Notes under the pieces: model-generated | Seen by the model: only the letters and a program-made list of their open reading frames with translations | Told to the model about the DNA's origin: nothing | Database searches by the model: none | Shown here: positions 1 to 6,956 of the stretch, in pieces | Position numbering within the stretch: the first letter of the stretch is position 1 | How the letters are laid out: every line of letters starts with the position of its first letter | NCBI GenBank assembly: GCA_027324025.1 | Contig: DAHVYW010000134.1 | Location: forward strand, 1-22,454 | DNA length: 22,454 bases | Reading direction: 5' to 3' | Source of the DNA: JAJZQD01 sp021847735 | GTDB lineage: Bacteria > Bacillota > Thermincolia > Thermincolales > UBA2595 | Made by a program: the position numbers and the translations under genes

Positions 1-17
1 ATTCTCAACAAGTCAAG

Positions 18-44
18 TTATCCACAATATCCACAGTATCCACA
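18..44 (+). promoter_or_regulatory. three head-to-tail DnaA-box-like 9-mers
   Basis: Three 9-mers lie end to end with no spacer: TTATCCACA (18-26), ATATCCACA (27-35) and GTATCCACA (36-44). The first matches the DnaA-box consensus TTATNCACA exactly and the other two differ in the first two bases. DnaA binding is inferred. The array could instead belong to an IS end, because the 22-bp repeats follow directly. Confidence 0.45.
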
Positions 45-51
45 GCCCTTT

Positions 52-135
52 GGCTCTCCATTCCGTGATCATGGCTCTCATTTTCCGTGAAGGCGGCTCT
101 CTTTTTCCGATAAAGTGGCGCTCTTACGCCGAAAT
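52..135. repeat. degenerate 22-bp tandem repeats, possible IS end
   Basis: A unit of the form GGCTCTCNNTTTCCGTGA starts at 52, 73 and 95, and a more degenerate copy starts at 117 (GGCGCTCTTACGCCG), giving periods of 21-22 bp. Short spaced repeats like these occur at the ends of IS21-family elements, where they bind transposase. If so, the element body lies to the left, outside the window. No transposase is visible, so the assignment is inference. Confidence 0.4.
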
Positions 136-281
136 ATTCAACCCCAAATAGACAGATTTCGGCTAATGCATTCATATACGAACCAAATCATCCATAAGCC
201 TAAAAAATTGTTGCCATTTGTATTCCACAAAACAACAATATTTCCTCTTATGTTAACGGCAAAGTGCAGAAAGACAAATAA

Positions 282-325
282 GAGGGGCGTCCCAACGTTT
301 CTTTTGGGACAACCCCTCGATTTTT
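282..325. terminator. hairpin with T-run, likely bidirectional terminator
   Basis: GAGGGG-c-GTCCCAA pairs with TTGGGAC-aa-CCCCTC (282-318), followed by GATTTTT on the plus strand and an AT-rich stretch on the minus strand. It could end the cobalamin operon, whose last gene stops at 522. Its minus-strand arm reads GGGGTTGTCCCAAAAG, resembling the ends of the foldback element at 330-523, so it may be the solo end of a related element. The stretch 136-281 holds nothing I can identify. Confidence 0.45.
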
Positions 326-329
326 CTCC

Positions 330-523
330 CATATTGTCTCAAAAGAGACAGTCTTACTTGAGTCCGGGGAAAGGACAGGTGTGTTCCGCAGAGCGGTCTG
401 ACGTCGTCGGCTAAGCACTCCGCAAGGAGTGCTTAGCCGAACGGCGTTGTTGCCGCTCGGAGGAATATACCTGTCCTTCCCCCGCCCCACACAAAAAGAC
501 TGCCCCTTTTGAGACAGCCCCCT
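330..523. mobile_element. MITE-like long foldback element
   Basis: Almost the whole stretch is one imperfect palindrome. The outer arms are TTGTCTCAAAAG...GACAGTC (334-353) and its near complement GACTGCCCCTTTTGAGACAG (499-518). Inner arms around AAGGACAGGT and ACCTGTCCTT match next. The centre is a perfect 13-bp stem, GGCTAAGCACTCC (409-421) with GGAGTGCTTAGCC (426-438), closed by a GCAA tetraloop. There is no transposase or convincing coding region. Ends of the type GGGGCTGTCTCAAAA resemble terminal repeats of some DDE-type IS families (from memory; family not certain). The right end abuts the cobC stop, so the element may act as the operon's transcription end. Confidence 0.6.
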
Positions 524-1145
524 ACATCCCGTTGAGGTGATTGATATCATTCAACAGGCACAATATAGCCCGGTCCTTATTAAAGAATTCAATTATATTC
601 AAAGACACGTTGTCCTGCCTTATTTTCCAGTAATCATTGAGGTTCATCCCCAAAACGGTGGCCACAGCAATCCTGATAATACCCCCGTGGGCCACTACCA
701 GCACATTCCGGTCCGGGTTTTCGTCAATAATCCTGTTCAAGCCCACCCAGCACCGGTCGGCCACCTCCCCCAGGGATTCCCCACCGGGGATTTTGGTATC
801 CCGGGGGTTTGTCCGCCACCCCTGCATCACATCATGAAACTGTTTGTCAATCTCCGAGTATGTAAGCCCTTCCCACCGGCCAAAATTGGTCTCTTTAAGT
901 TCCGGCATTATGGTGACTTCCAGGCCGTGGCAGCCGGAAATGGCTTTGGCAGTCTCCAGTGCCCTGGACAGGTCGCTGGCATAAGCCGCAGCTATTTTTT
1001 CGCGTGATAGCCTGAGGGCAATTTTTTGGGCCTGGGCGCGCCCCTCGTCACTCAGCGGCACGTCCCGGTGGCCCTGGTACCGCAGACTCTTGTTCCACTC
1101 TGTTTCGCCGTGCCTTACCAAAAACAGCCTCGTCATGGTGTCCAT
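522..1145 (-). CDS. cobC: CobC-like alpha-ribazole phosphatase
   Basis: This histidine-phosphatase-superfamily enzyme is predicted to remove the 5'-phosphate in nucleotide-loop assembly of cobalamin, in the cytoplasm. The N-terminus has the catalytic motif LVRHGETEWN, and a second conserved histidine sits in VVAHGGIIR. The protein is 207 residues, normal for the family. The ATG at 1145 is chosen because GGAGGAAG lies about 7 nt upstream; longer starts would overlap cobD. One base separates the start from the cobD stop, and it is the last gene of the riboswitch-controlled operon. The superfamily is broad (phosphoglycerate mutase, fructose bisphosphatase), so the specific role rests mainly on the operon. 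The C-terminus (LNDINHL) looks complete even though a foldback element begins at the stop codon. Confidence 0.88.
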   Translation of the reverse strand: MDTMTRLFLVRHGETEWNKSLRYQGHRDVPLSDEGRAQAQKIALRLSREKIAAAYASDLSRALETAKAISGCHGLEVTIMPELKETNFGRWEGLTYSEIDKQFHDVMQGWRTNPRDTKIPGGESLGEVADRCWVGLNRIIDENPDRNVLVVAHGGIIRIAVATVLGMNLNDYWKIRQDNVSLNIIEFFNKDRAILCLLNDINHLNGM

Positions 1146-1146
1146 A

Positions 1147-2238
1147 CTACTTCCTCCCCAGTTCAAGCAAAGCCTCAACCAATCTGTTGTTTTCTTCCCT
1201 TGTCCGTACTGCCACCCTTATATATTCGGGCCTTAGGTTCTTGTAGGAACAGCAGTCGCGCACCAGGATACCTATTTCACCGAGCATCCGGCAGATTTCT
1301 GTTGACGAAAAACCGGTTTCTTTTACATTCACAAATATGTAGTTAACACTCGGCTTAAAAGGCCGCAGCCCTAATATATCGTTAATTCTGTTGAACAAGT
1401 AATCCTTTTCTTTAGCAACATATGTCACTGTTGAACTGATATATGAATCATCATTCAATGACGCCGCCCCAGCCAACTGCGCAAAACAGTTGACATTCCA
1501 CGGGTCTCTGATTTCATTGATTTTCTTGATAATTTGTGGGCTTCCCAGGCCCAGGCCCAGGCGCAGCCCGGGAATGGCATAAAACTTTGTCAGGGAATAC
1601 AGCACAAAAAGGTTATCGTACTCCGGCACCAGGTCAGCTACGGTAAAAGCGGCCCTGTCAGCAACAAAATCCATGAACGCCTCATCGACCACCACGGTTT
1701 TCCCCTGTTCCCCGGCCTTCTGTATGATTTCCAGCATATCCTCTCTTTTGGTCAGACACCCTGTCGGGTTGTTCGGGTTGCAGATAAAAAGAACATCCGT
1801 AACTCCCCAGTGCCTAAAAATATCTTCTTTATCAACGGCAAAGCCCTTCCCCTCACTGAGGAAAAGGTCTTCCACCTCACCGTCGTTAATCCTCACAGCC
1901 ACTTCATATTCGTTAAAGGTTGGGGCCGGGATAAGAGCCCGGCGCGGTTTTAACAGTTTCATTAACAGGTAGAGGATTTCGATGGCCCCATTGCCCACCA
2001 CTATCATTTCTTCCGGTAACCCTGCCAGTTTCGCCGCTGCCCGGCGCAAAACCTTAGCTTCCGAATCAGGGTAATGGGTAATAGCCCCCAGATTTGAGGT
2101 AATTGCTTCGATGGCTCTCGGGGATGGGCCTAAAGGGTTAACATTGGCACTGAAATCAATGAACTGTTTCTCCTCTAGCCCGTATTTCTCCGCAGCTTCC
2201 CGTAAGTTCCCTCCATGTATGCGTCCAATGGTTGCCAA
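1147..2238 (-). CDS. cobD: CobD, L-threonine-O-3-phosphate decarboxylase
   Basis: A pyridoxal-phosphate-dependent fold-type I enzyme of the HisC/CobD family. It is predicted to decarboxylate L-threonine phosphate to (R)-1-amino-2-propanol phosphate, the linker between corrin ring and nucleotide. The N-terminus (HGGNLREAAEKYG, then FSANVNPLG) is typical of CobD, and the PLP lysine is in SLTKFYAIPGLRLG. Also visible are CNPNNPTG and a conserved arginine near the end (YIRVAVR). It has 363 residues, full length. The start is a TTG at 2238 with GGGTGA upstream, giving a 64-nt overlap with the preceding kinase gene, whose product makes CobD's substrate. Histidinol-phosphate aminotransferase is the main alternative; N-terminus and operon favour CobD. 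Confidence 0.9.
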   Translation of the reverse strand: MATIGRIHGGNLREAAEKYGLEEKQFIDFSANVNPLGPSPRAIEAITSNLGAITHYPDSEAKVLRRAAAKLAGLPEEMIVVGNGAIEILYLLMKLLKPRRALIPAPTFNEYEVAVRINDGEVEDLFLSEGKGFAVDKEDIFRHWGVTDVLFICNPNNPTGCLTKREDMLEIIQKAGEQGKTVVVDEAFMDFVADRAAFTVADLVPEYDNLFVLYSLTKFYAIPGLRLGLGLGSPQIIKKINEIRDPWNVNCFAQLAGAASLNDDSYISSTVTYVAKEKDYLFNRINDILGLRPFKPSVNYIFVNVKETGFSSTEICRMLGEIGILVRDCCSYKNLRPEYIRVAVRTREENNRLVEALLELGRK

Positions 2239-3122
2239 GACTTTTCACCCGCGCTTTCCCGTAATACTTCTACCCCGCCGTCAATTATACGGGCTTTAAA
2301 CATATCGCCGAAACCTTCCCGGGCGAGAGTCTTTAATACCCTGTCAGCAGCAATCCGCCCAGTTTCGAAGAGCAGTCCCACCACAGTCCCGCTGTGGGCC
2401 ACATTGACTCCTACTCCGCCCAGGCGCCGGCAGATTTCCACCAACCCAGCCAGTTCCGGCTTGAAGAGTATTTGTTGGTGGGCAAAGGCGCTCTCGGTTG
2501 CTGCCTCACCTACCAGCCAGGAGTCCCCGGAAGCTACTGCCCTTTCCATTTTTTCCAGGGCCGCGGCAACTTGGTGCTCCTTCAGCCTGTTCAGGATTTC
2601 CAATTCCGCATTGGCGTTAAACCCGATGGTATCAATAGTTCCTCCCAGGTCAACAATAACAGTTTCCAGCGCCGGCGCATTCCCTAAAAACCGGCACGCT
2701 TTCCCGTCAACATGGTCGAAGAGTGATATTCCGGAAAACATAAGGCCGTCAGTAGGTTCAATAGACAGGGCAATTTCCGCGATTTCGGTGGGGGTAAGGC
2801 AGGTTCCCAAACCCACAGCAACAGCTGCACAGGTGGCTGCGATATCGGCCGTACTACTGGCCATTCCCTTGCCGCATGGGACAGATGACGTAACCCGGAC
2901 CTCTGCACCCATTTCGGGTCTGCCCAAAAACTGTAGTGTCTTTTCTGCGGCCAGTTTAACCTTGAGCAGGCTTTTGTCAGCCAGCACCACACCCTGTGTG
3001 TTCAGCCTGGCCGTTACTTCTGAGAACATATCTACCGGGCAGGTGACCAAAAAGTTTATTCCGTTTATTTTGCCTTGTACCAGTTCGCCGCATGTCCCTG
3101 GTGCCCTTGCTGTTCCTTGCAT
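2175..3122 (-). CDS. pduX: PduX-like L-threonine kinase (GHMP family)
   Basis: A GHMP-superfamily kinase predicted to phosphorylate free L-threonine to L-threonine O-3-phosphate, the CobD substrate. The N-terminus (ARAPGTCGELVQG) and the ATP-binding loop PCGKGMASSTADIAAT are characteristic. A C-terminal glycine-rich segment (VNVAHSGTVVGLLF) matches GHMP motif 3. It has 315 residues; PduX of Salmonella is about 300. The ATG at 3122 follows AGGCGGG by about 7 nt. It lies between cobS and cobD and its 3' end overlaps cobD by 64 nt, which suggests translational coupling of two consecutive enzymes. Other GHMP kinases (homoserine kinase, IspE) are less likely given the context. Confidence 0.85.
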   Translation of the reverse strand: MQGTARAPGTCGELVQGKINGINFLVTCPVDMFSEVTARLNTQGVVLADKSLLKVKLAAEKTLQFLGRPEMGAEVRVTSSVPCGKGMASSTADIAATCAAVAVGLGTCLTPTEIAEIALSIEPTDGLMFSGISLFDHVDGKACRFLGNAPALETVIVDLGGTIDTIGFNANAELEILNRLKEHQVAAALEKMERAVASGDSWLVGEAATESAFAHQQILFKPELAGLVEICRRLGGVGVNVAHSGTVVGLLFETGRIAADRVLKTLAREGFGDMFKARIIDGGVEVLRESAGEKSWQPLDAYMEGTYGKLRRNTG

Positions 3123-3141
3123 AATAAGACCCGCCTTTTTG

Positions 3142-3891
3142 TTATTTTAACAGATAATTGGTGTAAACGAGGTAGACACTGACCAGACCCATTGCTTCCG
3201 CTAATTCCTCTATGGCCCCGTAAATATCCCCTGTCAGGCCTCCCATGGTGTTGTCAACCCGTCGTGCCCAAATATGGATTAATAAAACAGGTATCAAAAA
3301 AACCAGGGCCCCTTCCCGCAAAGTTACAGCAAGGGTGAGCAGCAGCACAAACGTGGCAAAGGTAAATTCCCGGTTCCCCGTACAGTCAGAATACGGGTTA
3401 CCCAATCCCTGCTGGCGTAAATAAGGAAAAAAGCGGATGGCATAAACCATGCACCACCGGCCAAACACTGGCACCGCCAGCAGCCAGCCAACCATGTCCA
3501 ATTTCAGTAATTCAACATAAAAAACAAATTTGATTAATAGCAGACAGGCCAAACCCAGTGCTCCAAAAGACCCGACCCTGCTGTCCTTCATGATTTCCAG
3601 CTTGCGGTCCCTGTCCCGCCCGCTGTATAAGCCGTCCATGCTGTCCATGAACCCGTCGATATGCAAACCGCCCGTAACAAGAACCTCCGCCACTATCAAA
3701 AAAGACGCCAAAATAACAGGAGGAAAAACCGCCAGGCCAATGTGCCTCACAACCAGCAAAGCCACCCCAACCACGAGCCCAACCACAGGAAAAAAAGCCG
3801 AACCCCGGCCGCATTTGTCATAATCGAACTCCGGATTGGCAATTTGGATGCGTGTTAACAACTGTAGTGCAAAAACAAAGCTAGCCCACAT
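3142..3891 (-). CDS. cobS: CobS, adenosylcobinamide-GDP ribazoletransferase
   Basis: Integral membrane enzyme joining adenosylcobinamide-GDP to alpha-ribazole (phosphate), the last assembly step of the cobalamin nucleotide loop. It has 249 residues, normal for CobS. The N-terminus ALQLLTRIQ and the segment GGLHIDGFMDSMDGLYSG followed by KLEIMKDSRVGSFG form the family's acidic, metal-binding signature. Several hydrophobic segments are spread along the protein, for example FFPVVGLVVGVALLVV near residues 35-50, ending with TGDIYGAIEELAEAM. It is 19 nt downstream of cobO and 19 nt upstream of the kinase gene, within the same operon. The start ATG at 3891 gives the expected N-terminus. Confidence 0.93.
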   Translation of the reverse strand: MWASFVFALQLLTRIQIANPEFDYDKCGRGSAFFPVVGLVVGVALLVVRHIGLAVFPPVILASFLIVAEVLVTGGLHIDGFMDSMDGLYSGRDRDRKLEIMKDSRVGSFGALGLACLLLIKFVFYVELLKLDMVGWLLAVPVFGRWCMVYAIRFFPYLRQQGLGNPYSDCTGNREFTFATFVLLLTLAVTLREGALVFLIPVLLIHIWARRVDNTMGGLTGDIYGAIEELAEAMGLVSVYLVYTNYLLK

Positions 3892-3910
3892 AATTTACCT
3901 CAACAATAAT

Positions 3911-4504
3911 CTAGTATTCTACCCCGCGGCGGCTGGTAACGCCTTTTTTGAAGGGGTGCTTGACTTCGGTCATTTCTGTAACCAAGTCGGCCAAATCAAC
4001 TATTTCGGCAGGAATCCCGCGGCCGGTTAAGACAAGTTCAATATTCTTGGGCTTATTTTTAATCAATTCCACCACCTGGTCAGTAGTTACCAAATTATAC
4101 CGGAGGATATTGCCGATTTCGTCCAGTATCAAAACATCACAGGCCCCTTCCTGCAGGTAATCCCTGGCTTCATCAACACCCAGCTGGGCATGCTCGAAAT
4201 CCTCGCTGGTTACTCCCCTGTCTTTGATAAAACATTCCCCACAACCGGTACATTTCTTGTGGCCCTGCTTAATCAGCGAACCGATGCGGCAGCCGCGGCC
4301 AAACTGGCTGATAGTAAAGTACGGGGCTAACCTGTTGGCTGTGGTCAACTCACCGGCATAACCACGCCCCTTCATAAACTGGATCATGTGTACGCGAAAG
4401 CCGTGCCCCACCGCCCGGACTGCCAGACCAAGGGAAGCCGTGGTCTTACCTTTTCCTTTGCCGGTGAAAACCTGAACCAAACCTAATTCCTTAATTTTTT
4501 GCAT
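3911..4504 (-). CDS. cobO: CobO-type corrinoid adenosyltransferase
   Basis: ATP:corrinoid adenosyltransferase of the CobO/BtuR family, which transfers the adenosyl group of ATP to cob(I)yrinic acid diamide or a related corrinoid. The Walker A motif GKGKGKTT is at residues 15-22 and the Walker B-like LILDEIGN in the second half. The product is 197 residues, family size. The start is the ATG at 4504, preceded by GGAAGTGG; the frame stays open further upstream but that part overlaps cbiA. An unusual cysteine group is visible: C72, then C85, C88 and C91 in KKCTGCGECF. These are not part of the classical E. coli BtuR signature and could bind a metal or Fe-S cluster (inference). It lies between cbiA (28-nt gap) and cobS. 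Confidence 0.92.
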   Translation of the reverse strand: MQKIKELGLVQVFTGKGKGKTTASLGLAVRAVGHGFRVHMIQFMKGRGYAGELTTANRLAPYFTISQFGRGCRIGSLIKQGHKKCTGCGECFIKDRGVTSEDFEHAQLGVDEARDYLQEGACDVLILDEIGNILRYNLVTTDQVVELIKNKPKNIELVLTGRGIPAEIVDLADLVTEMTEVKHPFKKGVTSRRGVEY

Positions 4505-4532
4505 ACCATCCACTTCCTTATTAAACAAACGC

Positions 4533-5957
4533 TCAATTGCATCTGTTTTTGTAAAGCCTGCAATTGTCGACAAACCTGCGGGCCAGTCCCGGGTCTGAGG
4601 CAAAATGCAGGTGAGCATAAGATGCCAGGATGTTTTGATTGGCATACCCGTCCAGGATAGTCTCCCTGTATCTGTTTCTCGTCAGCCGGAACGCATATTG
4701 AAACTCCGGCCCGTCAGGAATGATTCTTGAATAATGAAACTCGTGACCCTTGGCCTTCTTGCCGGTAGAGGCGATAACATTATCTGTCAATGATTCCGCT
4801 TCGATATAGCCCATCCCTACCAGGGACTTTTCCATCCTGCAGGTACCTGGTACTAACCCTACCATGGGATATTCCCGGCCGTCAAAATCAACAATGGCCC
4901 GGGTCAGGTACATAAGCCCTCCGCACTCGGCAAAAATAGGCATTCCAGCATTACCTGCCGTTATGATGTCAGTTTTTATCCCGCTGTTTGCCGCCAACTC
5001 CCCGATAAATATCTCGGGAAAGCCGCCGCCGATGTATATACCGTCAAGCCCCGGTGGCAAACCATTGTCATGTAGAGGGCTAAAACGCACCAGTTCCGCT
5101 CCCTGCTCTTTCAGGGCCTCAAGACCGTCCTGGTAGTAAAAGGAAAAGGCTTCATCCCATGCTATGCCTATTCTTGCCCTGTCTGTGGTGCCATTATTCC
5201 GGTACTCGCCACTGCCAGGGTGGGGAGCACCGGTGTCCGCGACTGGCCAGGTAGAGGGCATTATTTCTGCCAATTCAGCTATTTTCAACAATATATCCAG
5301 GTCAATCCCATCTCCGACCTCATCAGCCAGGGCGGCAACCGTATCAGGCAGAGCCCCTCCCTCTACTGTAGGCACCAAACCCAGGTGCCTGGAAGGGAGT
5401 TCGAGTTTTGCGTTTTTCTTGATGAATCCTACAACCGGAATACTGCAATATGTTTCCACAGCCTCTTTGACGAGCCTGAGGTGGCGTTCACTCCCTATTC
5501 TGTTGAGAATCACCCCGGCTATTTTCACTTCCGGGTCAAAGTTCACGAAACCTGAAACCAATGCAGCGGCGCTCCTGGCCATTGACTTGACATCAACTAT
5601 CAAGAGAACAGGGCACTTCAGGAGCTTGGCAACCCGGGCTGAACTACCCTCATCCCCTGTTGCCGAGGAACCGTCGAAAAGCCCCATAACACCCTCAATC
5701 ACGGCTATATCCGATGCTGCCGCCGAGCCCGTAAAAAGCCTGTAGACTGTTTCTTCACCCAGCATCCAGGTGTCCAGGTTCCGGGAGCGTTTTGCAGTAG
5801 CGACAGTATGGTAAGTGGGGTCTATGTAATCCGGCCCGACTTTGTAAGGCTGGACATTAAAACCTTTTTTAGCCAGGGCGGCCATAATTGCCGTGGTTAT
5901 CGTTGTCTTGCCAACCCCGCTGTGGGTGCCGGCTATCATTATTCTGGGAATATTCAT
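4533..5957 (-). CDS. cbiA: CbiA, cobyrinic acid a,c-diamide synthase
   Basis: ATP- and glutamine-dependent amidotransferase forming the a and c side-chain amides of cobyrinic acid. The N-terminal dethiobiotin-synthetase-like domain has the P-loop GTHSGVGKTT at residues 10-19 and IEGVMGLFDG. The C-terminal glutamine amidotransferase-like domain has IYIGGGFPEIF, a catalytic cysteine in FAECGGLMYL and a histidine region HEFHYSR. It has 474 residues, about the family norm. The ATG at 5957 follows GGAAG and gives the canonical start MNIPRIMIAGTHSG. Hydrogenobyrinic acid synthase CobB is the aerobic counterpart; the CbiA name fits an anaerobe. Its short C-terminal extension reaches to 28 nt before cobO. 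Confidence 0.93.
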   Translation of the reverse strand: MNIPRIMIAGTHSGVGKTTITTAIMAALAKKGFNVQPYKVGPDYIDPTYHTVATAKRSRNLDTWMLGEETVYRLFTGSAAASDIAVIEGVMGLFDGSSATGDEGSSARVAKLLKCPVLLIVDVKSMARSAAALVSGFVNFDPEVKIAGVILNRIGSERHLRLVKEAVETYCSIPVVGFIKKNAKLELPSRHLGLVPTVEGGALPDTVAALADEVGDGIDLDILLKIAELAEIMPSTWPVADTGAPHPGSGEYRNNGTTDRARIGIAWDEAFSFYYQDGLEALKEQGAELVRFSPLHDNGLPPGLDGIYIGGGFPEIFIGELAANSGIKTDIITAGNAGMPIFAECGGLMYLTRAIVDFDGREYPMVGLVPGTCRMEKSLVGMGYIEAESLTDNVIASTGKKAKGHEFHYSRIIPDGPEFQYAFRLTRNRYRETILDGYANQNILASYAHLHFASDPGLARRFVDNCRLYKNRCN

Positions 5958-5983
5958 CTTACTTCCATCCTTAGTGTTTCAAT

Positions 5984-6955
5984 TTACCACAGTCCCGGCC
6001 GGCCCAGTAACATTGAAACCCAGTACACGGCGCCGCTTCCCAACAAAACCGTAATTGCTGAGGTTATCTGCATAATCTTGACAGTCTCGGGGATATGGCT
6101 TTTTTCCAAAACCTTTTCAGGATCCCCCATATAGGCCCTGAAGGATTCCACCCCGCCGTAGTAGTTAACTCCACCTAACCGGATACCTAAGGCCCCGGCT
6201 ACCGCGGCTTCGGGTATCCCGCTGTTGGGGCTGGGATGCCCGGCAGAGTCCCTCTTTACTATGTGCATTGCCTTTCCGACCGGTTTGCCTGTGACGGCAA
6301 AAGCCATAATAAGCGTTAAACCTGTCAGCCTTGCCGGAATATAGTTCCATAGGTCGTCAAACCTGGCCGAAGCCCAGCCGAATTCACGGTATTTGTCATT
6401 TCGGTACCCTACCATGGAGTCGAGGGTGTTCACAGCTTTATAAGCCATAGCCAGCGGTGCCCCACCTATAAAAGCATAAAACAGAGGCGCAATTATCCCG
6501 TCCACGATGTTCTCGGCAACCGTCTCCACAGTGGCCCTGGTAATTTCACTCTCGTCAAGGTTTCCGGTATCACGCCCGACAATCCACCCGACCTTTCGCC
6601 GGGCCCCGGCCATATCACCCGCCTTAAGCAGGGCGTATATCTCCATGGCAGCATTGCTGAGTCCTTTTACCGCCAGGGTTGTGCTCAAAAACCAGATACC
6701 GGCCAGCAGCCCCAGCCAGTGGTTAAGACCAGCCAATCCCTTGATTAATCCCCACATTATTATATATGTCAGACCCACAGTAATTATGGTCAGCAGAACC
6801 CCGGCAGCCTTCAGTCCAATCAATGGCGCCACCAACTTACGCAGGTATTTTTCCATGATGTCGATACCTTTGCCTATTATTACAACAGGGTGAGGTATTT
6901 TTTTGGGGTCACCTACAACGAGGTCAAGGAGATAGGCAGCAGCCACCTGAAGCAT
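5984..6955 (-). CDS. cbiB: CbiB, adenosylcobinamide-phosphate synthase
   Basis: Membrane protein that attaches aminopropanol (or its phosphate) to the f side chain of adenosylcobyric acid; called CobD in the Pseudomonas nomenclature, not to be confused with the decarboxylase here. The family signatures are visible: N-terminal AYLLDLVVGDPKKIPHPV, then ESEITRATVETVAENIVDGI, LDSMVGYRN, and GHPSPNSGIPEAAVAGAL near the end. Several hydrophobic helices follow residue 40. It has 323 residues, full length. The ATG at 6955 follows the cobQ stop by one base, with GGGGGC inside the end of cobQ as ribosome-binding site. Confidence 0.94.
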   Translation of the reverse strand: MLQVAAAYLLDLVVGDPKKIPHPVVIIGKGIDIMEKYLRKLVAPLIGLKAAGVLLTIITVGLTYIIMWGLIKGLAGLNHWLGLLAGIWFLSTTLAVKGLSNAAMEIYALLKAGDMAGARRKVGWIVGRDTGNLDESEITRATVETVAENIVDGIIAPLFYAFIGGAPLAMAYKAVNTLDSMVGYRNDKYREFGWASARFDDLWNYIPARLTGLTLIMAFAVTGKPVGKAMHIVKRDSAGHPSPNSGIPEAAVAGALGIRLGGVNYYGGVESFRAYMGDPEKVLEKSHIPETVKIMQITSAITVLLGSGAVYWVSMLLGRPGLW

Positions 6956-6956
6956 G

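Noticed and set aside
115..414. An open frame of 99 codons at the left edge.
   Set aside because: It runs through the terminator-like hairpin and half of the foldback element, has no ribosome-binding site and no protein-like features.
3512..3814. Long overlapping frames opposite or within cobS, cbiA, cobQ, hypF and rny.
   Set aside because: They lie in other frames of well-recognised genes, lack ribosome-binding sites and have unnatural composition.
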